From contig JBFWVT010000013.1 of the NCBI GenBank assembly GCA_050246595.1, positions 17,518 to 81,517 of the forward strand: a stretch of DNA of 64,000 nucleotides, read 5' to 3'. Below, one piece after another: positions 17,014 through 25,731 of this stretch (positions within the stretch are counted from its first letter, which is position 1; every line of letters starts with the position of its first letter). Origin of the DNA: DATARH01 sp050246595. Lineage in GTDB: Bacteria; Pseudomonadota; Alphaproteobacteria; ATCC43930; CGMCC-115725. The notes beneath the pieces were generated by a model, which worked only from the letters and a program-made list of their open reading frames with translations, was not told the origin of the DNA and did not search any database. Both the position numbers and the translations under genes were made by a program.

Positions 17014-18204
17014 TCAGTTTCCGGCGCTCGGCAATACCCGATCCGGCGCCGGACGCGCCCGCAGCAGCAACAGCGAGAGAAAGGCCGACAGGCACAACCC
17101 GGCCGTGACAAGGACCGCCTCGCTGCCGATCGCGGCCAGCAGCAGGCCGAACAGCAGCGGCGCGCTCGCCTCGGCCACCCGTGTCGGGACCGACAGGATA
17201 CCGGTTCTCCGTCCGTACCCGGCCGGCCCGAAAATCGCCAGCGGCAAGGTGCCCTTGGCGATCGTGATCATGCCGTTGCCGGCCCCGTGCAGCACCGCAA
17301 ATACCGCGGCGCCCGCCGGTCCGAGCATGACCAGAAACGCGGCCCCCAACGGGTGCAGCACCGAGGCGATCCGCGCCGAGATCAGCGGATGAAACGAGCG
17401 CAGCAGCCCGAATTCCGCGATGCGCGCCCCGACCTGCGCCGGCCCGACCAAAGCCGCCGCAGCAATCGCCGCCACCTCGGTCGTCCCCATCCCGAGCAGC
17501 AATCCGGGCAGATGCGCCGACAGCGCGCCGGAGACAAACCGCGTCGCCGAAAAGAAATAGGCCAGGATCGCCATCGCGCCGGGCGGCGCCTCAACCTCGG
17601 GTTCGGCCGCCACACCTGGGATCGGCGCGGGCAGCTTCGGGGCTTGCGGGATCGCCAGCAGATTGAGCGGCGCCGCGACGCAGAAATTGATTGCGGCCCA
17701 GATCAGGCACGCCTCGCGCCAGCCGAGCGCATGCTCGATCCATGCCGTAACCGGCCACCCCACCGTGCTCGCAAAGCCGGCGATCAGCGTAATCCCGGTG
17801 ATCGGTCCCCGCGCATCACGGCCGTAAAGCCGGGTCAGCGCCGCAAAGGCCGGGTCGTAGAGACCCATCGCCATGCCGATGCCAAGCACGACCCAGGCCA
17901 GCGCCAGGCTCACGACTCCCTGAGCCAGCCCGAGCAGCGCCAGCCCGGCCGCCAGCACGACATTCGAGGCAACCAGCACGGCGCGTCCGCCATGCCGGTC
18001 GATCAGTGCTCCGACATAGGGCGCGGTCGCCGCCGACAGCAGCAGCGCCATCGAGAACAGGCCAAAAAATACGGTCGGCGCAATACCGAGCGCGGCTGCG
18101 ATCGGCATCCCCAAGATTGCCGGCAGATAAAAGCTCGACGCCCAGGCCAGGGTCTGCGTGGTCCCGAGCCCGGCGACGACAAATGCTCTATGCCGGTTCA
18201 GCAC
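17014..18204 (-). CDS. MFS transporter (copy 1 of a tandem pair)
   Basis: 396 residues with about 12 hydrophobic segments and a hydrophilic central loop (around 195-220, PAPIPGVAAEPEVEAPP). RHGGRAVL after the second segment is the MFS loop 2-3 motif. It probably exports or imports a small molecule at the inner membrane; the substrate is unknown. A second gene with nearly the same protein lies directly upstream (18278-19474), and most positions match by eye, so the pair arose by tandem duplication. This copy starts GTG-CTG-AAC behind GGGGAGGG. Confidence 0.88.
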   Translation of the reverse strand: MLNRHRAFVVAGLGTTQTLAWASSFYLPAILGMPIAAALGIAPTVFFGLFSMALLLSAATAPYVGALIDRHGGRAVLVASNVVLAAGLALLGLAQGVVSLALAWVVLGIGMAMGLYDPAFAALTRLYGRDARGPITGITLIAGFASTVGWPVTAWIEHALGWREACLIWAAINFCVAAPLNLLAIPQAPKLPAPIPGVAAEPEVEAPPGAMAILAYFFSATRFVSGALSAHLPGLLLGMGTTEVAAIAAAALVGPAQVGARIAEFGLLRSFHPLISARIASVLHPLGAAFLVMLGPAGAAVFAVLHGAGNGMITIAKGTLPLAIFGPAGYGRRTGILSVPTRVAEASAPLLFGLLLAAIGSEAVLVTAGLCLSAFLSLLLLRARPAPDRVLPSAGN

Positions 18205-18277
18205 GCCCTCCCCTCATTCCGGCAGAACGCGCTGGAATGCCTTCGGGTTGCGGCATGCCGGCGCCATGGTGCCGGCG

Positions 18278-19474
18278 TCAGTTGTCGGCGCTCGACATGG
18301 CGGGCCGCGGCACCGCGCGCGCCCGCAGCAGCCCTAGCGAGGCGAAGGCGGACAGACATATCCCGGCGGTCACCAGCACCGCTTCGCTGCCGATCGCAGC
18401 CAGCAGCAGCGCAAAGAGCAGTGGCGCGCTCGCCTCGGCGATCCGGATCGGAACCGCCAGGATCCCGTTGCGCCGGCCGTAGCCGCTCGGCCCGAAGATC
18501 GCCAGCGGCAGGGTCCCCCTGGCGATCGTGATCATGCCGTTGCCAGCGCCGTACAGCACCACAAACGCCGCCGCCCCGGCCGGCCCGAGCGCGACTAGGA
18601 ACGCGGCGCCGAGCGGGTGCAGCACCGACGCGATCCGCGCCGAGATCAGCGGGTGGAACGAGCGCAGCAGCCCGAATTCGGCGAGCCGCGCCCCGACCTG
18701 CGCCGGTCCGACCAGCGCCGCCGTCGCAATCGCCGCCACCTCCAACACTCCGGCCCCCTGCAGCAATCCCGGGAGGTGAGCCGCGAACGCGCCCGAGACA
18801 AACCGCATCGCCGAAAAGAAATAAGCCAGGATCAGCATCGCGCCGGGCGGCGGCTCGGGGTCGGCCTCGGCCTCCGCGACGGCTGCTCCCGGAACCGGCG
18901 CCGGCGTTGGCGAGGCCGACGGGATCGCCCACAGATTCAGCGGCATCGCCAGGAACAGGTGGATCGCGGCCCAGATCAGGCACGCCTCGCGCCAGCCGAG
19001 CGTATGCTCCATCCAGGCGGTAGCCGGCCAGCCGATCGCGCTGGCGAACCCGCCGATCAACGTAATGCCGGTGATCGGACCGCGCGCATTGCGGCCATAC
19101 AGCCGCGTCAGCGCCGCGAAGACCGGTTCGTACAACCCCATCCCCATGCCGATGCCGAGCACGACCCAGGCCAGCGCCAGGCTGACCGCTCCCTGCGACA
19201 ACCCGAGCAGAGCCAGCCCGGCGGCGATCACGACGTTCGACGCGGCCAGCACGGCGCGCCCGCCATGCCGGTCGGTCAGTTGCCCGACATACGGGGCGAT
19301 CGCGGCCGACAGCAGCAGGGCTCCCGAGAAGAAACCGAAGAACAATGTCGGGGCGATATCGAGCGTGGTTGCAATCGGCACCCCGAGGATTGCCGGCATA
19401 TGGAAGCTCGACCCCCAGGCCACGGTCTGCGTCGCGCCGAGCGTGGCGACGACAATCGTCTTCGACCGGTTCAG
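18278..19474 (-). CDS. MFS transporter (copy 2 of a tandem pair, odd start)
   Basis: Paralogue of the downstream gene, with the same topology, the same RHGGRAVL motif and a Pro-rich central loop. The first ordinary start in frame, GTG at 19423, would remove half of the first membrane segment. Homology to copy 1 runs further up (LNRSKTIVVATLGATQT), where copy 1 has GTG-CTG-AAC and this copy has GCG-CTG-AAC. I therefore give the CTG at 19474, which has GGAGGG four bases upstream; 398 residues result, close to 396 in copy 1. Either CTG is used or this copy is N-terminally shortened. Confidence 0.75.
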   Translation of the reverse strand: MNRSKTIVVATLGATQTVAWGSSFHMPAILGVPIATTLDIAPTLFFGFFSGALLLSAAIAPYVGQLTDRHGGRAVLAASNVVIAAGLALLGLSQGAVSLALAWVVLGIGMGMGLYEPVFAALTRLYGRNARGPITGITLIGGFASAIGWPATAWMEHTLGWREACLIWAAIHLFLAMPLNLWAIPSASPTPAPVPGAAVAEAEADPEPPPGAMLILAYFFSAMRFVSGAFAAHLPGLLQGAGVLEVAAIATAALVGPAQVGARLAEFGLLRSFHPLISARIASVLHPLGAAFLVALGPAGAAAFVVLYGAGNGMITIARGTLPLAIFGPSGYGRRNGILAVPIRIAEASAPLLFALLLAAIGSEAVLVTAGICLSAFASLGLLRARAVPRPAMSSADN

Positions 19475-19490
19475 CGCACCCTCCGATCAT

Positions 19491-20207
19491 TTATTCCGGC
19501 AGAACCCGCCAGACGACGCCCTCGCGCGCCTCGCGGTCCTCAAGCTCGCGGCTGGTCGGCACCGCGTAGCGTGCCAGCTCTTCGAGGCCGGAGCGCGGCA
19601 GATAGGCGCGTCCGGGATCGCCGAGCAGCGCCGTCCGGCCGCGTCCGGCGATGCGGCGCAGCAGCCCGACAATGCGCCTTGACATCGCCTCCTCGTAACA
19701 GACGTCGCCGGCCAGCGCGACGCCCCACCCGGCCGCGGCGCGGTCGAGCAGGTCGCGCGTCTCGATCGCGACCGCGACCCCGTTCAGCGCCGCGTTGAGC
19801 GCGATCGCGGCGGCCGCGAACGGATCGATCTCGGAAGCAACGACCCGCTTTGCCCCGGCCATCGCCGCGGCAATCGCGACAATTCCCGAGCCGGAGCCGA
19901 CATCGAGCGTCTCGCGCCCGCGCACCGCCTCCGGATTATCCAGCACATAACGCGCCAGTGCCTGCCCGCCGGCCCAGGCGAACGCCCAGAACGGCGGCGG
20001 CACCGCGCCGCGCGACAGGCTCTCCTCGGTGGCTTGCCAGATCGGCGTCACCTCGGTCGCGAGATAGAGCGCGATTTCCGGCACCAGCGGCGGCCGGCCG
20101 ATCGCGGTGTTGAGGCGCACGAAATCGGCCGGGTCCGAAGCCGGCTCGGTCCATCCCCCGAGACCCGCACCCGGTTTGCCGCCTGTTATCTTGCCCTCTG
20201 ACCGCAT
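19491..20207 (-). CDS. Class I methyltransferase (ETF-beta lysine methyltransferase-like)
   Basis: 238 residues, start at 20207, 11 bases after the SDR stop. LDVGSGSGIVAIAAAMAG is the SAM-binding loop, and GDVCYEEAMS stands where ETFB lysine methyltransferases (METTL20 group) have their D-x-x-Y/F-E motif; the upstream PPFWAFAWAGGQALARYVL segment is also typical. Bacterial members methylate the electron transfer flavoprotein beta subunit. I infer that substrate from family only; a small-molecule N-methyltransferase is the main alternative. It may be co-transcribed with the SDR. Confidence 0.78.
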   Translation of the reverse strand: MRSEGKITGGKPGAGLGGWTEPASDPADFVRLNTAIGRPPLVPEIALYLATEVTPIWQATEESLSRGAVPPPFWAFAWAGGQALARYVLDNPEAVRGRETLDVGSGSGIVAIAAAMAGAKRVVASEIDPFAAAAIALNAALNGVAVAIETRDLLDRAAAGWGVALAGDVCYEEAMSRRIVGLLRRIAGRGRTALLGDPGRAYLPRSGLEELARYAVPTSRELEDREAREGVVWRVLPE

Positions 20208-20218
20208 CGCGGCGGCGC

Positions 20219-20986
20219 TTACATCGCCATCCAGCCGCCATCGACATTGTAGCAGGCGCCGGTCACATAGCTGGCGCGCCCGGACAACAGCCACACGACC
20301 ATCTCGGCAATCTCGCCGGGCTGTCCCATGCGGCCCAGCGGCGTGTTGCGCATGATCGCCGCGCCGCGCCGCTGCCGCACCTCCTCGGTCATGCGGGTCT
20401 CGATATAGGCGGGGCAGACCGCATTGACGCGGATTGTGGCGTCGGCGTATTCGAGCGCCGCAGTCTTGGTCAGGCCGAGTACGCCGTGCTTGGCCGCGAC
20501 ATAGGCCGATGAGGTCGGCAGCCCGACCAGCCCGGCGATCGACCCGGTATTGACGATCGATCCGCCGCCCTGTTGCAGCATGTGGCGGATTTCCTCCTTC
20601 ATGCACAGCCACACGCCTTTCAGGTTGACCGCGATCATCCGGTCGAAACTCTCCTCCGACCATTCCGCGGTCTTCAGACCCGCGGCCTTGACCTGATAGC
20701 CCGCGATCCCGGCGTTGTTGAAGGCGCAATCGAGCCTGCCGTAGGCGCTCAGCGTATCGCGAACCATCGCCGCGGCCGCCGCCGCCGAGGTCACATCGCC
20801 GCTCAGCGAGATCGCCTGTCCGCCGGCCGCGTTGATCTGGGTCACCGTTTCGCGCGCCGCCGCCTCGTCGAAATCGGCGACCGCGATCCGCGCCCCCTCG
20901 CGCACCATCGCCAGCGCGGTGGCGCGCCCGATCCCGCCGCCACCTCCGGTCACCAGCGCCACCTTGCCGTCGAGGATTCCGGCCAT
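20219..20986 (-). CDS. SDR family oxidoreductase
   Basis: 255 residues with GGCAGGAGGGAAGG ahead of the ATG. VTGGGGGIGRA is the cofactor glycine motif, NNAGIAG the structural motif, and the catalytic set is Asn (in NLKGVWL), Ser (TGSIAG), and Tyr-x3-Lys (YVAAK). AVCPAYIETRM and the C-terminal YNVDGGW complete a classical SDR. Asp in VADFDE favours NAD over NADP. Substrate unknown; it is grouped with the methyltransferase downstream. Confidence 0.9.
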   Translation of the reverse strand: MAGILDGKVALVTGGGGGIGRATALAMVREGARIAVADFDEAAARETVTQINAAGGQAISLSGDVTSAAAAAAMVRDTLSAYGRLDCAFNNAGIAGYQVKAAGLKTAEWSEESFDRMIAVNLKGVWLCMKEEIRHMLQQGGGSIVNTGSIAGLVGLPTSSAYVAAKHGVLGLTKTAALEYADATIRVNAVCPAYIETRMTEEVRQRRGAAIMRNTPLGRMGQPGEIAEMVVWLLSGRASYVTGACYNVDGGWMAM

Positions 20987-21087
20987 CCTTCCCTCCTGCC
21001 GATTCGCTGGCAGGATAGTGCGGCGGCGCGTTTGACGACACAATGCGCGCACGCACCGCCGCATCTCTGTATTGGAAAGACGATTCG

Positions 21088-21861
21088 ATGACCGAGGACT
21101 GGGCAAAAATCAGCGCCGATCTTGAGCGCCTGTTGAAACTGCGCTCGCTTGTGTTCGGCATGAAGCTGTTCGAGAAGCGCGAGGAGATGGAGGCGATCCC
21201 GCGCATCCGCCGGCCGCAGAGTGTCCACACGCTCGACCAGATCGTCGGGCAGGCGGCGCGGCTCGGCTGGACGATCGGGGTCACCGCCGACAATCTTGTC
21301 GGCGCGCAATGCCGCGCCGTGGTCGGGCTGGGCAACGCCAAGGACGCAGCCTGGCGCTCCGGCAAACACATGGTCGGGGTCTGGTACAGCAGCGACGAGG
21401 ACGCCGCCGCCCATCAGGCCGCGATGGAATGCGTGCCCGACGGCCGCTACGAGGCGCTGGCGCTGTCACCCTTAGCGAGCGGCCGGCTCGACCCGCCCGA
21501 CATCGCGCTGTTCTATGCCACCCCCGGCGCGATGATCTATTTTATCAACGGGCTGCAATGGGCCGGGTACAAGCGCTTCGACTGGAGCATCGTCGGCGAG
21601 TCGGCCTGCGCCGATTCCTGGGGCCGCGCCTTGAAGACCCGCACGCCGAGCCTGTCGATCCCGTGCTTCGCCGAACGCCGCTACGGCGGGGTGCTCGACG
21701 ACGAGATGCTGATGGCATTGCCGCCCGAGTATCTGCCGAAGGCGATCGCCGGTATGGAGGCGCTGTCAAAAAACGGGCTGCGCTACCCGTTCCCGCAATA
21801 CGGCATCCAGCAGGACGTGCGCGCCGGCATGGCGGTCAGCTATCCCGGCCGGGCCGGTTGA
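21088..21861 (+). CDS. DUF169 domain protein
   Basis: 257 residues from the ATG at 21088 (MTEDWAKISADLERLLKL). The chain shows the features of DUF169: an N-terminal helix with L-x-L-R-x-x-P-V/F-like content (LRSLVFGMKL), a central Cys/Gly-rich block and CAxSWG-like ACADSWG, then LSIPCFAERRYGG and a C-terminal PFPQYG. DUF169 proteins are often found near metal or cofactor genes but have no settled function. The gene diverges from the SDR across about 100 bases. Its stop codon lies inside a 25-base tandem duplication. Confidence 0.8.
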   Translation: MTEDWAKISADLERLLKLRSLVFGMKLFEKREEMEAIPRIRRPQSVHTLDQIVGQAARLGWTIGVTADNLVGAQCRAVVGLGNAKDAAWRSGKHMVGVWYSSDEDAAAHQAAMECVPDGRYEALALSPLASGRLDPPDIALFYATPGAMIYFINGLQWAGYKRFDWSIVGESACADSWGRALKTRTPSLSIPCFAERRYGGVLDDEMLMALPPEYLPKAIAGMEALSKNGLRYPFPQYGIQQDVRAGMAVSYPGRAG

Positions 21862-21902
21862 CGTGCCGGGGACGACCGGCCGGTTGACGTGCCGGGACGA
21901 CC
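21852..21902 (+). repeat. Tandem duplication across a stop codon
   Basis: Two near-identical units of about 25 bases (21852-21877 and 21878-21902), each beginning GGCCGGTTGACGTGCCGGG and ending ACGACC; the first has one additional G. The TGA of the DUF169 gene falls in the first copy. A recent slippage or unequal exchange is the simplest cause. Confidence 0.8.
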
Positions 21903-22000
21903 GCGTGTCCGGCGAAGATTCCGGCCGAAATCGCCGTTGTGTTCCACTGCCGCGCGATCCCCGGCACGGGTCATCCGCCGCAACTGGAGGAACCGGCCGC

Positions 22001-22189
22001 CTAGGCCTGTCGTCAAATTCAGCCCTGATCGTCATCCCGGCGAAGGCCGGGACCCACGTTTCGGCCACTCGTGCGGCTGCCCAGTGGATCCCGGCCTTCC
22101 CACGGATCAAGTCCGTGGGCTGAAGGCCCACGGGATGACAATAGGTAAGGGAAAATCCGCCGAATTACTCATTTGACGACAGGCTCTAG
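22001..22189. mobile_element. MITE-like element with CTAG flanks
   Basis: Terminal inverted repeats GCCTGTCGTCAAAT (22005-22018) and its complement ATTTGACGACAGGC (22171-22184) bound about 181 bases with no reading frame of note. CTAG stands at both outer edges (22001-22004 and 22186-22189), as expected of a 4-base target duplication of YTAR type made by IS5-group transposases. The interior holds REP-like hairpins (CCCGGCGAAGGCCGGG and CCACGGATCAAGTCCGTGG). The right CTAG contains the stop codon of map. Classification as an IS5-derived MITE is inference. Confidence 0.6.
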
Positions 22190-23070
22190 CGACCCTCCGG
22201 AAGACCGAGATCGTAGGGCGGCCGGTGCAGCCCGGCCGGCGAGATCGTGAATATCTCGTACCCTGTCGCGGTCACGCCGATCGTGTGCTCGAACTGCGCC
22301 GATAGCGAGCGGTCCTTTGTCACCGCGGTCCACCCGTCGCTCAACACCTTTACCTCGTAGCGGCCGGCGTTGATCATCGGCTCGACGGTAAAGAACATCC
22401 CCTCGCGCAAGACCGGCCCCTCGTCGGGCTTGCCGTAATGCAGGATTGACGGCGCGTCGTGAAACACGCGCCCGACGCCGTGACCGCAGAAATCGCGCAC
22501 GACCGAAAACCGGTTTCCCTCGGCGTAGCGCTGGATCGCATCGCCGATCGCGCCGACCCGCACCCCCGGCCGCACCACCGCGATACCGCGCATCATCGCT
22601 TCGTAGGTCACATCGACCAGTTTGCGCGCCTTGACCCCGATCCGGTCGCCGACAAAGAACATCCGGCTCGTATCGCCATGCCAGCCGTCGAGGATCACGG
22701 TCACATCGATATTGAGGATGTCGCCCTCCGTCAGCCGGCGGTCGCCGGGAATCCCGTGACAGACGACATGGTTGACCGAGGTGCAGATCGATTTCGGAAA
22801 ACCGCGATAGTTGAGCGGCGCCGGGATTGCATCGTGATCGACGATAAAACCGTGGCACAGCCGGTCGAGTTCGCCGGTCGTGATCCCAGGCCGGACGTAA
22901 GGTATGATGAAGTCGAGCGTCGCCGCCGCGAGCGTGCCGGCGCGGCGCATGCCCACGAATGCGTCGGGACCGTGGATCTTGATCTGGTCGCTGCGCGCCG
23001 CGCCGCGTCCCGGGCTCGTCCCAGGCCTCCTCATCGCGTCGCGCTGTATAACCTGATATTCCTGCTTCAC
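22186..23070 (-). CDS. map: Methionine aminopeptidase, type I
   Basis: 294 residues. The pita-bread peptidase motifs are all present: CHGIP with an upstream NHVVCHG histidine, DILNIDVTVILDGWHGDTSRMF (two Asp ligands), DFCGHGVGRVFHDAP (His ligand), FFTVEPMINAG and QFEHTIGVT (two Glu ligands). It removes the initiator methionine from new proteins. The N-terminus has some 30 extra residues relative to short type I enzymes; a start at the internal Met near residue 13 is possible. Its TAG stop coincides with the CTAG flank of the adjoining MITE-like element. Confidence 0.94.
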   Translation of the reverse strand: MKQEYQVIQRDAMRRPGTSPGRGAARSDQIKIHGPDAFVGMRRAGTLAAATLDFIIPYVRPGITTGELDRLCHGFIVDHDAIPAPLNYRGFPKSICTSVNHVVCHGIPGDRRLTEGDILNIDVTVILDGWHGDTSRMFFVGDRIGVKARKLVDVTYEAMMRGIAVVRPGVRVGAIGDAIQRYAEGNRFSVVRDFCGHGVGRVFHDAPSILHYGKPDEGPVLREGMFFTVEPMINAGRYEVKVLSDGWTAVTKDRSLSAQFEHTIGVTATGYEIFTISPAGLHRPPYDLGLPEGR

Positions 23071-23301
23071 GTTCGCCGTTCTCTAACTCCGGCCGCCAGC
23101 ACCCGAACCGACGATGGTCGCTCCTCGGAGGCGGGCAGAAGGCTGCGCCGCTGCATTCCGGTCGAAAGTAAGGCGGCGACAGCTTCGGGGCAATCCTTGT
23201 CGGGGCCGGTTGTGCCGGGTTGCGGCTTTGCCTATGAATTCCTCCCTGAAGCCGCTGGCCGGCGTGCCCGAGCCGGTCGCGTCCGCGAGCGCGAGGAGCC
23301 G

Positions 23302-24072
23302 ATGAGCGAAGCCCCCCAGCAGCCTGAGACCGTCACCGCCTGTATCCTGATCATCGGCAACGAGATCCTCTCCGGCCGCATCCAGGACGCGAACCTGGCC
23401 TTTCTCGCGAAAGGCCTCAACGATGTCGGGGTGCGGCTGCGCGAGGCGCGAATCATCCCCGACGACCCCGCGACAATCGTCGCGACCGTCAACGAGGTCA
23501 GGGGCAAATTCGATTACGTCTTTACGACCGGCGGCATCGGCCCGACGCACGACGACATCACGGCCGAGTGCGTCGCGGCGGCGTTCAGCGTTCCGCTGAT
23601 CGTCCATCCCGAGGCGCGCCGGCTGCTCGAAACCCATTACCCGCCCGGCGCGATCAACGAGGCGCGGCTGCGCATGGCGCGCATGCCGGAAGGGTCGGAG
23701 CTGCTGCTCAATCCGATCTCGCGCGCGCCCGGTTTCCGCATCGGCAACGTGTACGTCATGGCCGGCGTGCCGCAGGTCATGCAGGCGACCTTCAGCGAGT
23801 TGCAGTATCGCCTGCGCGGCGGCGCGAAGATGCTCAGCCGGGCCGTCAGCTGCGGTCTCGGCGAGGGAACGATCGCCTCCGATCTGGCGGCGCTGCAAGA
23901 GCGTTATCCCGATCTCGAAATCGGCTCGTACCCGTATTTCCGGCGCAGCGATTTCGGCACGACGCTGGTCGTGCGCGGCACCGATGCCGAGCGCATCGCG
24001 GCGGCGGTCGCCGAGCTGGCCGAGTTGATCCGCGCGCTCGGCGGCGTGCCGCAGGAAGCGGCGGGGGGTTGA
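23302..24072 (+). CDS. CinA-like molybdopterin-binding-domain protein
   Basis: 256 residues, start after GCGAGGAGCCG. ACILIIGNEILSGRIQDAN opens the MoaB/Mog-like domain and FTTGGIGPTHDDITAE is its substrate loop, with GVPQVMQ further on. Full CinA adds a C-terminal nicotinamide-nucleotide amidase domain; here the chain ends after the COG1058 part, so the deamidase is absent. Short proteins of this kind are common in alphaproteobacteria and may hydrolyse ADP-ribose or related nucleotides. The gene diverges from map. Confidence 0.87.
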   Translation: MSEAPQQPETVTACILIIGNEILSGRIQDANLAFLAKGLNDVGVRLREARIIPDDPATIVATVNEVRGKFDYVFTTGGIGPTHDDITAECVAAAFSVPLIVHPEARRLLETHYPPGAINEARLRMARMPEGSELLLNPISRAPGFRIGNVYVMAGVPQVMQATFSELQYRLRGGAKMLSRAVSCGLGEGTIASDLAALQERYPDLEIGSYPYFRRSDFGTTLVVRGTDAERIAAAVAELAELIRALGGVPQEAAGG

Positions 24073-24241
24073 TACCAGCCGCAAGCCTCGGGGCAACGAT
24101 GCCGCGCAACCGCCCGGCGGCGCCGCGGCTTTACGATTTGCCGCGCGAGGGCAGCGACAATCGGCGCAGGCTGCCGTTTGTCAGGCGGCGGCTTGACGCC
24201 CGGTTCGGTCGCGGCCCGGTCTCGATCTGTCACGGCGCCAT

Positions 24242-24721
24242 TCAGTGCCGACCGGCGGCGATTTGCGTCGCCACCATTCTCGTGAGGACCTGGTCCGGTC
24301 GGGTGAAGGCCAGGTACTCGGCGGCGAAATCCGGCGGGAGGATTTCGACCATTGTCTCGTTCTCGACCCAGACCTCGATCACATGAAACGGCCCGCGGTT
24401 GCAGACAAAGTATTTCCACCCGGCCTCCCGCGCGATTTCCTCGACCCGGGCGCGCTCGGTCGGGACGCTGAGCGCAAAATGCGTCGAGCCGTAGCCGCGA
24501 TGCTCCGGCCGCTTGACAAACGTGCCGCCGGTCTCGCCGTTCGGTTCCAGCTCGGTGCCGGCCGGGTAGACCTCGACACCGGAACCGTGCCGGTCGAGCT
24601 GGAGAGCGAAAAAGCTGCCCGGATTGGGCGGAAACGGCACCGCCTTGCCGCCCATCAACTCGGCGAGTACGGCGGCGGCGCGTTGCGGATCACGTGCTGC
24701 GATCGACAGATGATGAATCAT
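24242..24721 (-). CDS. VOC family (glyoxalase-fold) protein
   Basis: 159 residues from the ATG at 24721 with CGGGAG upstream. MIHHLSIAARDPQRAA is the first strand and metal-ligand His of the vicinal-oxygen-chelate fold, and GYGSTHFALSVP and FHVIEVWVENETMVEILPP provide a second His and Glu. The substrate is not evident. It diverges from gluQ; its promoter must lie in the 134 bases between them. Confidence 0.85.
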   Translation of the reverse strand: MIHHLSIAARDPQRAAAVLAELMGGKAVPFPPNPGSFFALQLDRHGSGVEVYPAGTELEPNGETGGTFVKRPEHRGYGSTHFALSVPTERARVEEIAREAGWKYFVCNRGPFHVIEVWVENETMVEILPPDFAAEYLAFTRPDQVLTRMVATQIAAGRH

Positions 24722-24855
24722 CGAATTTCTCCCGAAGGATCGCGCGACGCCTGTCACGCGGTCGGCCGCGATGGGCCGACATGCATCCCCAATATACCCT
24801 GTCGGTTCCGATTTGTACGTCGCCGCCGAGCCGTCGAACCGCCGGGCGAAGCTTG

Positions 24856-25725
24856 ATGATCGCACCATCGACAGCACGGGCGGTCGTGACCCGTTTCGCA
24901 CCGAGCCCGACCGGATATCTGCATCTCGGGCATGTGCGCTCGGCGCTCGAAGGCTGGCGCGCCGCGCGCGCGGCGGACGGAACGTTTCTGCTACGGCTCG
25001 AAGACATCGACCAGACACGCTGCCGCCCCGAATACGCCGGCGCAATCATTGAGGATCTGGCCTGGCTCGGGCTGGATTGGGACGGGCCGATACGACGCCA
25101 GTCCGAGCATTTCGGCGATTACCGCGCGGCGCTGACGCGGCTGGGCGAACAGGGGCTGCTCTATCCATGCTTCTGCACGCGGCGGGAAATCCGGGACGAG
25201 ATCGCGCGGGCCGGCGGGGCGCCTCATGGAGCGCCGCAGGGTGAACTCGGCGACCCGTATCCCGGCACCTGTCGTCGTCTCGATCCTGCGGAGCGCGCCG
25301 TGCGGCGGAAAGGGACAGCCGATTACGCGTTGCGCCTTGATGTCGGGGCGGCGCTGGCGCGCACCGGGCCGCTCGCCTGGTACGAGGACGAAGCGCGCGT
25401 CCTCGCCGATCCCGCCGCCCTCGGCGATGTGGTGTTGGCGCGCAAGGAGGCGCCGACCAGCTATCACCTCGCGGTCACGGTCGACGACGCGCTGCAAGGG
25501 GTGACGCTGGTGACGCGCGGGGTCGATCTGTTTCCCGCGACGCATATCCATCGGCTGCTGCAGGCGCTGCTGGAACTGCCGACCCCCCGCTATCGGCACC
25601 ACAGGCTGCTGACCGATGCGCGGGGACGGCGTCTGGCGAAACGCGACAAGGCACCGACGATCCAGGCTATGCGCGCGAGCGGCATGGGCGCGGACGATGT
25701 GCTGGCGGCGGCGTCGCGAGAGTGA
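24856..25725 (+). CDS. gluQ: Glutamyl-Q tRNA(Asp) synthetase
   Basis: 289 residues, much shorter than GluRS because the anticodon-binding domain is missing. RFAPSPTGYLHLGHVRSA contains the HIGH motif (HLGH 23-26), LRLEDIDQTR follows, and LAKRDKA stands for KMSKS. The zinc-site cysteines are seen in YPCFCTRR and YPGTCRR. GluQRS attaches glutamate to queuosine at position 34 of tRNA(Asp). The start ATG-ATC-GCA is preferred over upstream frames because the Rossmann fold begins there. Confidence 0.94.
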   Translation: MIAPSTARAVVTRFAPSPTGYLHLGHVRSALEGWRAARAADGTFLLRLEDIDQTRCRPEYAGAIIEDLAWLGLDWDGPIRRQSEHFGDYRAALTRLGEQGLLYPCFCTRREIRDEIARAGGAPHGAPQGELGDPYPGTCRRLDPAERAVRRKGTADYALRLDVGAALARTGPLAWYEDEARVLADPAALGDVVLARKEAPTSYHLAVTVDDALQGVTLVTRGVDLFPATHIHRLLQALLELPTPRYRHHRLLTDARGRRLAKRDKAPTIQAMRASGMGADDVLAAASRE

Positions 25726-25731
25726 GCGGCG

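Noticed and set aside
19491..21371. Apparent 626-residue fusion upstream of the methyltransferase
   Set aside because: The upstream two thirds is an out-of-frame reading of the SDR gene; the methyltransferase begins at 20207.
24100..24386. Possible small gene beginning MPRNRPAAPRLYDLPR
   Set aside because: It overlaps the VOC gene antisense, has no ribosome site and no family; support is too weak.
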